Assembly (NCBI RefSeq): GCF_029952525.1
Contig: NZ_JASAOF010000015.1
Location: 1-64,000 of the forward strand
DNA length: 64,000 nt
Direction: 5' to 3'
DNA from: Saccharopolyspora ipomoeae
Lineage (GTDB): Bacteria > Actinomycetota > Actinomycetes > Mycobacteriales > Pseudonocardiaceae
The notes below the pieces were generated by a model. It was not told the origin of the DNA, searched no databases, and worked only from the letters and a program-made list of their open reading frames with translations. The stretch's first letter is position 1; every line of letters begins with the position of its first letter. Below, piece after piece: positions 7,772-16,144 of this stretch. The translations under genes and the position numbers were made by a program.

Positions 7772-7882
7772 TCAGTCGTTGAACAGGCGGTACACCACGT
7801 AGAAGGCGAACCAGATGGTCGCGACCGCAGCGAGTCCGACGAGCGTGACGAGGCCGTAGTGCATGAAGTCGAGGAGTTCCAC
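7772..7882 (-). CDS. Small single-pass membrane protein, 36 aa
   Basis: Reading from GTG at 7882 gives a 36-residue peptide, MELLDFMHYGLVTLVGLAAV followed by ATIWFAFYVVYRLFND in the same chain. One transmembrane helix spans roughly residues 9-30, with an acidic N-terminus and a YRLFND tail. The start is supported by TATCCT six bases upstream, the arrangement of a leaderless actinobacterial promoter; no Shine-Dalgarno is present. Codons are strongly GC-biased at position three, as in neighbouring genes. It lies between the nitrobindin start and a divergent methyltransferase. Function is unknown. Alternative: a chance frame, less likely given promoter spacing and hydrophobic pattern. Confidence 0.6.
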   Translation of the reverse strand: MELLDFMHYGLVTLVGLAAVATIWFAFYVVYRLFND

Positions 7883-8001
7883 GCGTGAAGGATAACCACG
7901 GCGCCGCCCCGGCGGAGTGTGGCGTGCGGCATGATCGGCGTGGTGCGCGGTCGCGACAGGCCGCTGAACACCAGGAACGTCAGAGCCGGGACGAGGATCA
8001 C

Positions 8002-8745
8002 ATGGACTTCGAGACGCTGCGCGAGCGCGCGCTGGCCTACCGCGAGGAGCTGCTGGCCCGCAAGGACAAGATCGCTCCGGCCGACTTCGGGTGGTACCCG
8101 TACGACACGATGGCCAACATCTTCCACCTGGACGCCCTGCTCAGCGGCGAGCACCGGCAGGTCTTCGACCGCATCGCGGGCACCCGCATCGCCGACATCG
8201 GCGCCGCCGACGGCGACTTCGGGTTCTTCCTGGAGGACGAGCTGGGCTGCGAGGTCGACCTGATCGACAACGCGCCCACCAACTTCAACGGCCTGCGCGG
8301 CGCCCGGCGCCTGGTGGCGGAGTTGCCGTCGCGCGCGCAGGTGCACGAGATCGACCTCGACGCCCAGTTCCGGCTGCCCGCCGAGCACTACGGCGCGGTG
8401 TTCTTCCTCGGCCTGCTCTACCACCTGAAGAACCCGTTCCTGGTGCTGGAGCGGCTGGCCGAGCGCGCCGAGCTGTGCTTCGTCTCGACCCGCATCGCCC
8501 AGGTCACCCCGGACGGCACCCGCATCGCCGACCAGCCGGTCGCCTACCTGCTGGACCCGGCTGAGGCCAACAACGACGCCACCAACTTCTGGATCTTCAG
8601 CGAGACCGGCCTGCGCCGCCTGTTCGACCGCACCGGCTGGGAGGTCGTCGACTTCACCACCGTCGGCTGCCGGGAGGACTCCGATCCCCGGACCCCCGAC
8701 CGCGACGAGCGGGCCTTCGCGCTGCTGCGCTCGCGCAAGGCGTGA
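8002..8745 (+). CDS. SAM-dependent methyltransferase (DUF1698/CmoB-like), 247 aa
   Basis: Class I methyltransferase with motif I in the degenerate form RIADIGAADGDFGFFL (about residues 60-75) and the catalytic-side motif GAVFFLGLLYHLKNPFLVLE. The FLGLLYHLKNP signature and the N-terminal DFGWYPYDTM resemble the DUF1698 group that includes tRNA-modifying CmoB, but many actinobacterial members act on natural products or sugars, so the substrate is open. ATG at 8002 is preferred for its GAGGA Shine-Dalgarno; the frame is open further upstream to 7885. Its stop codon lies in the first unit of a tandem repeat (8742-8815). Confidence 0.82.
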   Translation: MDFETLRERALAYREELLARKDKIAPADFGWYPYDTMANIFHLDALLSGEHRQVFDRIAGTRIADIGAADGDFGFFLEDELGCEVDLIDNAPTNFNGLRGARRLVAELPSRAQVHEIDLDAQFRLPAEHYGAVFFLGLLYHLKNPFLVLERLAERAELCFVSTRIAQVTPDGTRIADQPVAYLLDPAEANNDATNFWIFSETGLRRLFDRTGWEVVDFTTVGCREDSDPRTPDRDERAFALLRSRKA

Positions 8746-8815
8746 GACGACCGGCGCGGCCTGAGACGACCCAGCACTGCCTGAAACGACCCAGCACTGC
8801 CTGAAACGACGAAGG
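8742..8815 (+). repeat. Tandem 19-20-bp repeat containing the gene's stop codon
   Basis: Four units beginning at 8742, 8761, 8781 and 8801, consensus CTGARACGACCCAGCACTGC. The first contains the real stop codon; TGA recurs at 8743, 8762, 8782 and 8802, which together cover all three frames. The last unit runs into the terminator hairpin. Confidence 0.85.
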
Positions 8816-8845
8816 GCCGGCACCTCGGTGAGGTGCCGGCCCTTC
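8811..8845. terminator. Bidirectional terminator hairpin
   Basis: Perfect 16-bp stem, GAAGGGCCGGCACCTC (8811-8826) with its complement (8830-8845) and a 3-base loop, between the convergent methyltransferase (ends 8745) and DUF1416 gene (ends 8858). Confidence 0.85.
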
Positions 8846-8857
8846 GGGTCGATCAGG

Positions 8858-9157
8858 TCAGGCGACCGCGATGTCCACCGCGTGCACGCCAGCGCCGCTC
8901 GGGGAGACCTGGGACTCGCCCTTGCCGCTGCGGTGCAGCGCGCGGACGGTCCAGTCGCCGGGGGCGGCGTAGAACCGGAAGTCGCCCTCCTCGGAGGTGA
9001 CGACCTCGGCGGTGAACTCACCGGAGGAGTCCAGCAGGCGGACGAAAGCCCCGCCGACGGGCGACTCCCCGGCTCGCACCTTGCCGGCCACGACGACCTG
9101 GTCAGTGGCCTCGTCGACCGCGGTTGCCGACTGCTGCGGCGCTCCGCATCCACTCAT
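8858..9157 (-). CDS. sseC: DUF1416 protein (SseC family), 99 aa
   Basis: Small single-domain protein matching mycobacterial SseC2 (Rv0814c). It starts MSGCGAPQQS and has a beta-sandwich, transthyretin-like pattern (VVAGKVRAGESPVGGAFVRL; GDFRFYAAPGDWTVRAL). The role is unproven; its constant place next to the thiosulfate sulfurtransferase suggests a part in sulfur transfer. The ATG at 9157 follows an AAGGAG Shine-Dalgarno. It lies 33 bases downstream of cysA2 on the same strand, so they are probably cotranscribed, and the perfect hairpin at 8811 ends the unit. Confidence 0.88.
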   Translation of the reverse strand: MSGCGAPQQSATAVDEATDQVVVAGKVRAGESPVGGAFVRLLDSSGEFTAEVVTSEEGDFRFYAAPGDWTVRALHRSGKGESQVSPSGAGVHAVDIAVA

Positions 9158-9190
9158 GACGCAAACTCCTTGCTCGGTGTTACCGGGTGA

Positions 9191-10030
9191 TCAGGCCTCG
9201 GACGGGTTCTCGATCGGCACGCCGACCAGCGAGCCGTACTCGGTCCAGGAACCGTCGTAGTTCTTGACGTTCTGGTGGCCGAGCAGCTCGCGCAGCACGA
9301 ACCAGGTGTGCGACGAGCGCTCGCCGATGCGGCAGTAGGCGATGGTGTCCTTGCCGGTGTCCAGCCCGGCCTCGCCGTAGATCTCCTTGAGCTCCTCGTC
9401 GGAGCGGAAGGTGCCGTCCTCGTTCGCGGCCTTGCTCCACGGCACGTTGATCGCGCTGGGGATGTGGCCACCGCGCTGCGCGGCCTCCTGCGGCAGGTGC
9501 GCCGGGGCCAGCAGCTTGCCGGAGAACTCGTCGGGCGAGCGCACGTCGACCAGGTTCTTGTTGCCGATGGCGTCCACGACCTCGTCCCGGAAGGCGCGGA
9601 TCGAGGTGTCCGGTTCCTGGGCCTTGTAGGTGGTGGCGGCCTTGTTCGGCTCGTCCTTGGTCAGCTCGCGGCCGTCGAGCTCCCACTTCTTGCGGCCACC
9701 GTCGAGCAGCTTGACGTCGTCGTGGCCGTAGAGCTTGAAGTACCAGTAGGCGTAGGCGGCGAACCAGTTGTTGTTGCCGCCGTAGAGCACCACGGTGTCG
9801 TCGTTGCTGATGCCCTTGGCGGACAGCAGCTTCTCGAAGCCCTCGCGGTTGACGAAGTCACGACGGACGTGGTCCTGCAGGTCGTTCTTCCAGTCCAGCT
9901 TGATGGCCCCGGGGATGTGGCCGCCGTCGTAGGCGGTGGTGTCCTCGTCCACCTCAGCGAACACCACCCCGGCGGTGTTCAGGTTCTCCTCGGCCCACTC
10001 GGTGGAGACCAGGACGTCTGCGCGGCTCAT
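9191..10030 (-). CDS. cysA2: Thiosulfate sulfurtransferase (rhodanese), CysA2/SseA type, 279 aa
   Basis: Two-domain rhodanese that transfers sulfane sulfur from thiosulfate to an acceptor. The inactive N-terminal domain carries DGGHIPGAIKLDW. The C-terminal domain has the catalytic loop CRIGERSSHTW, with the active cysteine near residue 233, as in M. tuberculosis CysA2/CysA3. The start at 10030 (MSRADVLVSTEW) has GGAGTCGCTCG just upstream; the frame runs on to 10588 but overlaps the DUF4395 gene there. Middle gene of a minus-strand sulfur cluster: DUF4395, cysA2, sseC, then thiX further upstream. Despite the name it is not a sulfate permease subunit. Confidence 0.93.
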   Translation of the reverse strand: MSRADVLVSTEWAEENLNTAGVVFAEVDEDTTAYDGGHIPGAIKLDWKNDLQDHVRRDFVNREGFEKLLSAKGISNDDTVVLYGGNNNWFAAYAYWYFKLYGHDDVKLLDGGRKKWELDGRELTKDEPNKAATTYKAQEPDTSIRAFRDEVVDAIGNKNLVDVRSPDEFSGKLLAPAHLPQEAAQRGGHIPSAINVPWSKAANEDGTFRSDEELKEIYGEAGLDTGKDTIAYCRIGERSSHTWFVLRELLGHQNVKNYDGSWTEYGSLVGVPIENPSEA

Positions 10031-10065
10031 CGAGCGACTCCTTCGTTGATCTTCGAACTGTGGTT

Positions 10066-10509
10066 TCAGTCTGCTGTGGACGCCCCGGCCGGCGCGAACC
10101 GGCGGAGCACCAGGTACATCTGGCATCCGAGGCAGTAGCCGAACACCGCGTTGAGCAGTGCCGCCACCAGGGCGAAGGCGTTGGCCACGATGCCGAGGGT
10201 GGTCAGGTCCGCCGCGTAGCCGATGGTGGCCACGAGAGCGAAGACGAAACCGACCCCTTGCGAGAAGCGGACAGGTGCGGGTTCCTCGCGGTCCTCCGGG
10301 GCGACCGGCGCCAACCTGGGCTGCACGGTGCTCCGGTAGAGAGCCCCCCACGGGTTGAGGCCCATCCCGATGAACGCGCACAGACCGAACAGAACCATCT
10401 GGGCCGCCATCACGCGCCAGCTCGTGGTGATCAGGCCCAGCGCGAGGATCGCGCTGGTGATCGCCGCGGTGAACCGGACACCTCGCGGGTCGAGCGTCGT
10501 GACAGACAT
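10066..10509 (-). CDS. DUF4395 membrane protein, 147 aa
   Basis: Integral membrane protein with about four hydrophobic segments (AAITSAILALGLITTSWRVM; VLFGLCAFIGMGLNPWG; GVGFVFALVATIGYAADL; IVANAFALVAALLNAVFGYC). DUF4395 proteins often accompany thioredoxin or rhodanese genes. The C-terminal FGYCLGCQMY supplies a CxxC pair that could do redox or sulfur chemistry at the membrane; this is inference. The ATG at 10509 follows AGGAGGCC. It is the first gene of the unit continuing to cysA2 (35 bases on). The 288-bp gap upstream to thiX holds no gene I can support. Confidence 0.85.
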   Translation of the reverse strand: MSVTTLDPRGVRFTAAITSAILALGLITTSWRVMAAQMVLFGLCAFIGMGLNPWGALYRSTVQPRLAPVAPEDREEPAPVRFSQGVGFVFALVATIGYAADLTTLGIVANAFALVAALLNAVFGYCLGCQMYLVLRRFAPAGASTAD

Positions 10510-10797
10510 CTTCGAAGGCCTCCTGACGATGTGGACTGGGTCTGCCGAGTCCGTCAGGCGGTCGAGGGCGCACGCCGGCGGGAGTCATGAGGGCATGACG
10601 AGGCCGTGCGGGGAGCGCGTACTACCGCCCGGTCAGTGCCATCAACACAGGCTGCTACCCACGCGGCAGAGATCAACCGCGCGCCTTCGGGTCAGCAGTA
10701 CATGCACGACCCGGAGATTACCCGGATCGACCGATCGCCGGGAAGAACGTTCATACAGTGGGACGGATCTAACGGAGTTGCTCGACTCGTTGCCGGG

Positions 10798-11235
10798 TCA
10801 GAGGTGCGGCTCGATCGCCTCGGCGAGGGCCTGGGGGCGGGGGACGCCGCCGATGCGGAAGAGCTCGCGGCCCGCGCGGTCGAGGACCAATGTCGTGGGC
10901 GTGGTGTGCACGCGCAGCGGCGTGGACCACTCGGGGTGGTCGGTGAGGTCGACCTCGACGTGCCTGACCTGGTCGTTCTTGCCCGCGAAGTCCGCCAGCA
11001 GGATGCGGGTGTGCCGGCACGGCTGGCAGAACGTCGTCGACAGCTGCAGCAGCGTCACCTGCGCGTCCGGGTCCGGAGCGGCGTCGAGCCGCTGCTTGAG
11101 CCCGTCCGGGAAGTGGTCGGTCACGATCTCCTCGCCCCCGCTGCTGCGCACCTTGCCCTGCCGCGCCTGCCACACCAGGCCCAGCACCAGCGCCACCGGC
11201 ACCACCACCAGCAGCGCGATCACACCCGGGCTCAT
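10798..11235 (-). CDS. thiX: Membrane-anchored thioredoxin-like protein (ThiX), 145 aa
   Basis: N-terminal transmembrane anchor (GVIALLVVVPVALVLGLVW, residues 4-22) followed by a thioredoxin fold. The redox site is F-C-Q-P-C-R near residue 70, a CxxC with proline at the second variable position; the cis-proline region is HTTPTTLVLD. Orthologue by type and position of Rv0816c. The fold is expected outside or at the membrane surface, for disulfide exchange. Its ATG overlaps the stop of the LmeA-like gene (ATGA), so the pair is translationally coupled. Confidence 0.88.
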   Translation of the reverse strand: MSPGVIALLVVVPVALVLGLVWQARQGKVRSSGGEEIVTDHFPDGLKQRLDAAPDPDAQVTLLQLSTTFCQPCRHTRILLADFAGKNDQVRHVEVDLTDHPEWSTPLRVHTTPTTLVLDRAGRELFRIGGVPRPQALAEAIEPHL

Positions 11236-12035
11236 CCGGTCGTCACCCCGCTGCCGCTGATCGTCACGTTCTCGGCGGTGCCCTCGACGACCATCGCGCC
11301 GCGCTCCGCCCGCACGGCCGTGGGCTGCACCTCGAACGGCAGCATCCCCGGGTCGAGGGTGGTGTTGAACTGCTTGAGCACCGACTGCTCGAAGATCGGC
11401 GGCAGCTCGATCTTGCCGAACGCGCTGTTGTTGAGCTCCAGCTTCCGCGGCTCGATCTCCATCTTGCCGTTGACCAGCGACATCACCGCGATCACCCGGA
11501 CCTTGTTGTCCGAGCCCGCGATGTTGACCGTGCCGTCGAGCTGCACCAGCGCCCGCTGGTCCTCGCCGCCCTCGGCCAGCCGCTTGTCGGCCTCGCTGAC
11601 GTTGCCGTCGTCGTCGGCCAGCGCGTCCGGGGCCGCCGGTTCGATCGTCAGGTCCTGGATGCCGATCAGCCGCGCCACGTCGGAGGCCCGCAGCTTCACC
11701 CGGCCGACCAGCTGGTCCACCGAGAGCTCGTCGGCGGTCCCGGCGATGACCTCGGATGTGGCGACCTTCGCGCCGTGCAGGTCGGCCTCGATGCCCACCT
11801 CGTTGAACGGGCCCACCGGCACCGCGTTGGCCACCAGCTGCACGTCGCGGTAGTCGCCGGCGGCGACCTGCGTCAGGAACGGGAAGCCGTTGATCGAGAC
11901 TTCCGGGTTCTCCGGCAGCTTGAGCTGCTGGGCGACCTTCTTCGACACCTGGTACTCCGCGAACGCGGCCGACCCGAAGTCGGCGGCGACCAGGAGACCC
12001 AGGACGAGTACGAGGGTGATCGCGAGCTTCTTCAC
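11232..12035 (-). CDS. lmeA: LmeA-like phospholipid-binding protein (DUF2993), 267 aa
   Basis: Cell-envelope protein of the DUF2993 family. The mycobacterial orthologue LmeA (Rv0817c/MSMEG_5785) binds phospholipid and is needed for mannan chain elongation on lipomannan. A signal/anchor helix (LAITLVLVLGLLVAADFGSA, residues 4-23) precedes a TULIP-like body containing repeated beta-strand patterns (GFPFLTQVAAGDYRDVQLVA; LELNNSAFGKIELPP). A GTG at 12035 starts the gene; the Shine-Dalgarno is weak. It is coupled to thiX by a 4-base overlap. A role in this organism's lipoglycans is inference. Confidence 0.82.
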   Translation of the reverse strand: MKKLAITLVLVLGLLVAADFGSAAFAEYQVSKKVAQQLKLPENPEVSINGFPFLTQVAAGDYRDVQLVANAVPVGPFNEVGIEADLHGAKVATSEVIAGTADELSVDQLVGRVKLRASDVARLIGIQDLTIEPAAPDALADDDGNVSEADKRLAEGGEDQRALVQLDGTVNIAGSDNKVRVIAVMSLVNGKMEIEPRKLELNNSAFGKIELPPIFEQSVLKQFNTTLDPGMLPFEVQPTAVRAERGAMVVEGTAENVTISGSGVTTG

Positions 12036-12066
12036 TCCGAGCGTTCCGTTTCTGTCGGGGCGCCGG

Positions 12067-12858
12067 TCACCCGACCGCGTGGGGATCGGGTGGCCTCACT
12101 GTAATCATCGCCCACGCGGCGATCCGGTCCACCAGCTCGGGAGTGGTCGAGCTCTCCGCGTGCCGCATGCCCTCCACCGGCCAGAACTCCGCGCCGCCCG
12201 CCTCCGCGAGCGCCAGTGCGTCGGCGAGCGGGAAGTAGTGGTCGTCGGTGCCGTGCACGATCAGCTGCGGGATCTCGATGCGGGTGGCGAGCTCGATCGG
12301 CGAGGTCGGAACCCGAGGCCACGGGCCCGCCAGCCGCACGCCGAGCAGCCGCGCGCTCGCCCGGCCGTGCGGCTGCTCCAGCAGCCAGTGCACCCGGCGC
12401 ATCGCGGCCGTGTCGCGCACGAACCAGCGGGCCGGGCTGCTCACCGCGACCACCGCGTCCGGCGGCGTGCCGAGCGCGGCCTGGCGCAGGACCACGGATC
12501 CGCCCAGCGAAAACCCGAGTGTGACGACGCGCTCACATCCGGCGGCGCGCAGATGTGCGACGGCGGCGTCGACGTCCATCGCCTCGTTCGGGCCCACGGT
12601 GGTGCGACCACCGGAGCGGCCGTGGCCGCGGAAGTCGGTCGCCAGCACCGGCCCGTGCGTCGCCAGCCGCTCCAGCACCCCGCGCACGCTGGGCTTCCGG
12701 ATGTGGTTGGTGAACCCGTGGCCGACCACGAACCCCAGCGGCGCGGGCAGTCCGGGACCGGGGTGCAGCACGCCCCGCAGACGCGTACCGTCCTCGGCGC
12801 GCAACGTGACGGGCCGGTCCGGAAACATGCCGGAAACACGGTGACGGTTTCCGTTCAC
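12067..12858 (-). CDS. Alpha/beta hydrolase, 263 aa
   Basis: Serine hydrolase of the alpha/beta fold. The nucleophile elbow is LGFSLGGSVV (G-F-S-L-G), the acid lies in VHGTDDHYFPL and the histidine in EGMRHAESS. The oxyanion strand is GFVVGHGFTNH. No signal peptide, so cytosolic. The GTG at 12858 is chosen for GAGGG about 10 bases upstream; ATG at 12828 (MFPDRPVTL) is an alternative. It is divergent from glnR and precedes lmeA by 31 bases. It resembles esterases and peptidases of the BAAT/YqjL kind, but the substrate is unknown. Confidence 0.85.
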   Translation of the reverse strand: MNGNRHRVSGMFPDRPVTLRAEDGTRLRGVLHPGPGLPAPLGFVVGHGFTNHIRKPSVRGVLERLATHGPVLATDFRGHGRSGGRTTVGPNEAMDVDAAVAHLRAAGCERVVTLGFSLGGSVVLRQAALGTPPDAVVAVSSPARWFVRDTAAMRRVHWLLEQPHGRASARLLGVRLAGPWPRVPTSPIELATRIEIPQLIVHGTDDHYFPLADALALAEAGGAEFWPVEGMRHAESSTTPELVDRIAAWAMITVRPPDPHAVG

Positions 12859-13013
12859 AATTGTGATGCCCTCGGTTGGACCTGGGTTTTTCCGCCGCAT
12901 GTCGGTTATTCTCCTTGCCATCCACAGGCAACGACGCCGAGTCATCCGCCCACTGCGGGTGATGACCACACAACATGGCTGTCGACTCTCGCGCCTGGAG
13001 ATGGAGGCCCCAG

Positions 13014-13769
13014 ATGAGCTCCGAGCTGCTCCTGCTGACCGGTGAGTCCGACTGCGATGCGGTCCTGCCGTCGCTGGCACTGCTGCCGCACCGCGTCCGA
13101 ATCCTCCCCGCCGACCCCGGAGCCATCCTGTCCGGCGGTGCCCACGACGTCGTCATCGTCGACGCCCGCGCCGACCTGGCAGGCGCCCGCGACCTCTGCC
13201 GCCTGCTGTCCGCGGGTGACGTGCCCGTGATCGCGCTGGTCAACGAGGGCGGCCTGGTCACCGTCAGCGCCGAGTGGGGCGTGGACGACATCCTCCTGCC
13301 GACCACCGGCCCGGCCGAGATCGACGCCCGGCTGCGCCTGCTGGTCTCCCGCCGCAGCAGCGCTTCCAGCAGCGGCGACGGCTCGCTCAGCGTCGGCGAC
13401 CTGGTGATCGAGGAGGCCACCTACACGGCCCGGCTGCGCGGCCGCGCGCTCGAACTGACCTACAAGGAGTTCGAGCTGCTGAAGTTCCTGGCCAACCACG
13501 CGGGCCGGGTGTTCACCCGCGCCCAGCTGCTGCAGGAGGTCTGGGGCTACGACTTCTTCGGCGGCACCCGCACGGTCGACGTCCACGTGCGGCGGCTGCG
13601 CGCCAAGCTCGGCCCCGAGCACGACTCGATGATCGGCACCGTGCGCAACGTCGGCTACAAGTTCGTCCGCCCGAACCGCGGCGGCTCGTCCTCGCCGCTG
13701 GCCACCGAGCTCACCGAGACCGAGACCGTCGAGATCACCGACGAGGACCTGCGCAGCCTCAACGCCTGA
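13014..13769 (+). CDS. glnR: Nitrogen regulator GlnR (OmpR-type orphan response regulator), 251 aa
   Basis: Global regulator of nitrogen assimilation in actinomycetes. The N-terminal receiver-like domain has D50 in [10 protein letters not shown], the residue used structurally in GlnR dimers rather than for phosphorylation. The C-terminal winged helix shows the OmpR pattern ([20 protein letters not shown] ... [12 protein letters not shown] ... VRNVGYKF, residues about 145-225). An acidic tail follows. No histidine kinase is nearby, as usual for GlnR. ATG at 13014 has GGAGG upstream; a longer frame from 12975 is less likely. Position matches Rv0818, next to mshD. A strong terminator follows. 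Confidence 0.93.
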   Translation: MSSELLLLTGESDCDAVLPSLALLPHRVRILPADPGAILSGGAHDVVIVDARADLAGARDLCRLLSAGDVPVIALVNEGGLVTVSAEWGVDDILLPTTGPAEIDARLRLLVSRRSSASSSGDGSLSVGDLVIEEATYTARLRGRALELTYKEFELLKFLANHAGRVFTRAQLLQEVWGYDFFGGTRTVDVHVRRLRAKLGPEHDSMIGTVRNVGYKFVRPNRGGSSSPLATELTETETVEITDEDLRSLNA

Positions 13770-13783
13770 CACCGAGATCAACC

Positions 13784-13814
13784 AGGAGCCCCCGATCACC
13801 GATCGGGGGCTCCT
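13784..13814 (+). terminator. Terminator after glnR
   Basis: 14-bp stem AGGAGCCCCCGATC (13784-13797) with GATCGGGGGCTCCT (13801-13814) over a 3-base loop, 14 bases past the glnR stop. Confidence 0.85.
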
Positions 13815-13842
13815 TCGCGTTCGGATCGGTAGGGTCATAAGC

Positions 13843-14796
13843 GTGCAGTTGACTTGGCGTAACGGACTGGATGACGCGGAGACCGCTGAGGTGATGGGTC
13901 TTCTCGACGAGGCGGAGAAGGCCGACGGCGTGGCGCCGGTGGGCGAGCACGTGATCCTGCGGCTGAAGGCCCACCGCGACGTGGTGCACCAGATCGAACC
14001 GGTGCAGGCCGACGTCCGCTCCGAGCACTTCATCCTCCGCGACTCCGGTGGGGTGCTGATCGGTTACGCCCACCTGGACACCGAGCACGAGCCGGGCGCC
14101 GGGCAGCTGGTGGCCGAGCTCGCCGTGCACCCCGAGCACCGCAGGCGGGGCGCGGGCGCCCGGCTCGTCGAGGCGCTGCTGGAGCGCGCCGAGCTGGGCA
14201 CCGAGCCGGACGCCGACTCGGGTCGGCTGCGGATCTGGTCGCACGGCGAGCACCCGGGAGCGGTGCGGCTGGCCGAGCGCTACGGCCTGCACCGGCCGCG
14301 CGAGCTGTGGCGGATGGGTCGCGAGCTCGCCGAGCCGGAGCTGCCCGAGGTGACGCTGCCGGAGGGCGTGACGATCCGCGCGTTCGAGCCGGGCCGGGAC
14401 GAGGCCGAGGTCGTGCGGGTGAACCACCGCGCGTTCGTCTGGCACCCCGAGCAGGGCGACATGACCGAGGACGACGTGCGCACCAAGGAGCGCGAGGACT
14501 GGTTCGACCCGCAGGGCTTCTTCCTCGCGGTCGACGCGGCGGGCGCGCTGCAGGGCTTCCACTGGACGAAGGTGCACCCGGACGGGACCGGTGAGGTCTA
14601 CGTCGTCGGCGTCGACCCGCACGCGCAGGGCGGTGGCTTGGGCAAGTCACTGACAGTGGCCGGATTGCGGTACTTGCGGGACACTGGCCGTAGTCGCGTC
14701 ATGCTCTACGTCGAGGCCGACAACGTCCCTGCGGTGAAGGTCTACCAGCGGTTGGGCTTCGCCAAGTGGGACAGCGATGTGCAATTCGGACGCTGA
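13843..14796 (+). CDS. mshD: Mycothiol synthase MshD, 317 aa
   Basis: Final enzyme of mycothiol biosynthesis: acetylates Cys-GlcN-Ins with acetyl-CoA. It consists of two tandem GNAT domains; the acetyl-CoA loops are VHPEHRRRGAGARLVEALL in the N-terminal half and VDPHAQGGGLGKSLTVAGL in the C-terminal, catalytic half. The end AVKVYQRLGFAKWDSDVQF is typical. Length fits (about 300-320). A GTG at 13843 is preceded by TAGGGT about seven bases upstream, so the message is probably leaderless. Its presence shows a mycothiol-using actinomycete. Position equals Rv0819. Confidence 0.93.
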   Translation: MQLTWRNGLDDAETAEVMGLLDEAEKADGVAPVGEHVILRLKAHRDVVHQIEPVQADVRSEHFILRDSGGVLIGYAHLDTEHEPGAGQLVAELAVHPEHRRRGAGARLVEALLERAELGTEPDADSGRLRIWSHGEHPGAVRLAERYGLHRPRELWRMGRELAEPELPEVTLPEGVTIRAFEPGRDEAEVVRVNHRAFVWHPEQGDMTEDDVRTKEREDWFDPQGFFLAVDAAGALQGFHWTKVHPDGTGEVYVVGVDPHAQGGGLGKSLTVAGLRYLRDTGRSRVMLYVEADNVPAVKVYQRLGFAKWDSDVQFGR

Positions 14797-14884
14797 CCCG
14801 CCGATGCGCTGAGTCACGGCGGGACCGGAACGCGGGTGTCCTCATCGCCCGTTCGAATGTGGCCCCGCTTACTCAGGGTGCCTT

Positions 14885-14906
14885 GTTCACTTCGCGTTCA
14901 CTTGGA
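14885..14906 (+). promoter_or_regulatory. PHO box upstream of pstS
   Basis: Two 11-base direct repeats, GTTCACTTCGC (14885-14895) and GTTCACTTGGA (14896-14906), match the actinomycete PhoP operator core (GTTCACC-type, 11-bp period). They lie 113 bases before the pstS start, so PhoR-PhoP control by phosphate starvation is expected. Confidence 0.8.
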
Positions 14907-15018
14907 TGGCGAGGGACGTCCACTCGGGCTGCTTAGCGTTCGGGCCAAGCGGCACAAAGCACGAGCGTCCGCGCTCGGCCGCGCCCCGCAAGTTTGTCCC
15001 CTTGGGTGGAGGAACGAA

Positions 15019-16134
15019 GTGAGAATCAAGCGGCACAGCGCTGCGTTGGCCGTCGTCGCCGCGGGCGCGCTCGTGCTCGCCGGCTGCGGATCGGACCAGA
15101 ACGTCCCGCAGGGCGGCGGCAACCCGGCCCTCGACAGCGTCCAGGTCGAGTGCGGCACCAAGCCCGTCTCCGGTGAGGGCTCGTCGGCGCAGAAGAACGC
15201 CGTCGACGTCTTCGCCCGCGACTACGGCCTCAAGTGCGCCGGCCAGACCGTGAACTACACCAAGTCCGGTTCCGGCAAGGGCGTCGCCGCGTTCACCGCC
15301 GGCCAGATCGACTTCGGCGGCTCGGACTCCGCGCTCAAGGAGGAGAAGGGCGAGGTCGCCAAGGCCGCCGAGCGCTGCCAGGGCAACCCGGCCTGGAACA
15401 TCCCGATGGTGTTCGGCCCCATCGCGATCTCCTACAACCTCCCGGGCGTCAGCGACCTCACCCTCAACCCGGACCTGATCCGCAAGATCTACATGGGTGA
15501 GATCAAGAAGTGGGACGACCCGGCGATCAAGGCCGCGAACCCCAACGCGCAGCTGCCCTCGATCGAGATCGTGCCGTTCTTCCGCTCGGACGAGTCGGGC
15601 ACCACCGAGAACTTCCAGAAGTACCTGAAGACCGCCACCGGTGGCGCGTTCTCCGGTGAGGGCAAGACCTTCCAGGGCGGCCAGGGCGTCGGCCAGGGCC
15701 GCGACGGCTCCGACCAGGTGGCGCAGTCGGTCAAGGCGACCGAGGGCGGCTTCACCTACGTCGAGTGGTCCTTCCCGAAGAACCTGGGCCTGGGCATCGC
15801 CAAGATCGACAGCGGCGCCGGCCCGGTCGAGCTCAACACCGCCAACGTCGGCAAGGCCATCGAAGAGGCCAAGATCGAGGGCCAGGGCAACGACCTGCGC
15901 GTCGACCTGGAGTCGATCTACGGCAACAAGGCCCCGGGCGTCTACCCGATCGTCCTGAACACCTACGAGATCGTCTGCTCGAAGGGTTACGACCCGGAGA
16001 CCGCCAAGGCGGTCAAGGCGTTCCTGAAGGTGGCCGCCAACGCCAACCCGCAGGAACTGGAGAAGGCGGGCTACGTCCCGCTGCCCGAGGCCTTCAAGAC
16101 CAAGGTCCTGGGCGCCGTCGACGCCATCGCATGA
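15019..16134 (+). CDS. pstS: Phosphate-binding lipoprotein PstS, 371 aa
   Basis: High-affinity phosphate receptor of the Pst ABC importer, anchored outside the membrane. The signal peptide ends in the lipobox L-A-G-C with C23 lipidated. The binding domain has the hallmark SGSGKGVAAF and FGGSDSAL loops and, later, FFRSDESGTTENFQKYL, all phosphate-contacting regions. GTG at 15019 follows GGAGG; the frame runs upstream to 14836 but that part holds the PHO box. First gene of pstSCAB; a strong hairpin separates it from pstC, which would favour higher PstS levels. Confidence 0.95.
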   Translation: MRIKRHSAALAVVAAGALVLAGCGSDQNVPQGGGNPALDSVQVECGTKPVSGEGSSAQKNAVDVFARDYGLKCAGQTVNYTKSGSGKGVAAFTAGQIDFGGSDSALKEEKGEVAKAAERCQGNPAWNIPMVFGPIAISYNLPGVSDLTLNPDLIRKIYMGEIKKWDDPAIKAANPNAQLPSIEIVPFFRSDESGTTENFQKYLKTATGGAFSGEGKTFQGGQGVGQGRDGSDQVAQSVKATEGGFTYVEWSFPKNLGLGIAKIDSGAGPVELNTANVGKAIEEAKIEGQGNDLRVDLESIYGNKAPGVYPIVLNTYEIVCSKGYDPETAKAVKAFLKVAANANPQELEKAGYVPLPEAFKTKVLGAVDAIA

Positions 16135-16144
16135 CCGTGTGACC

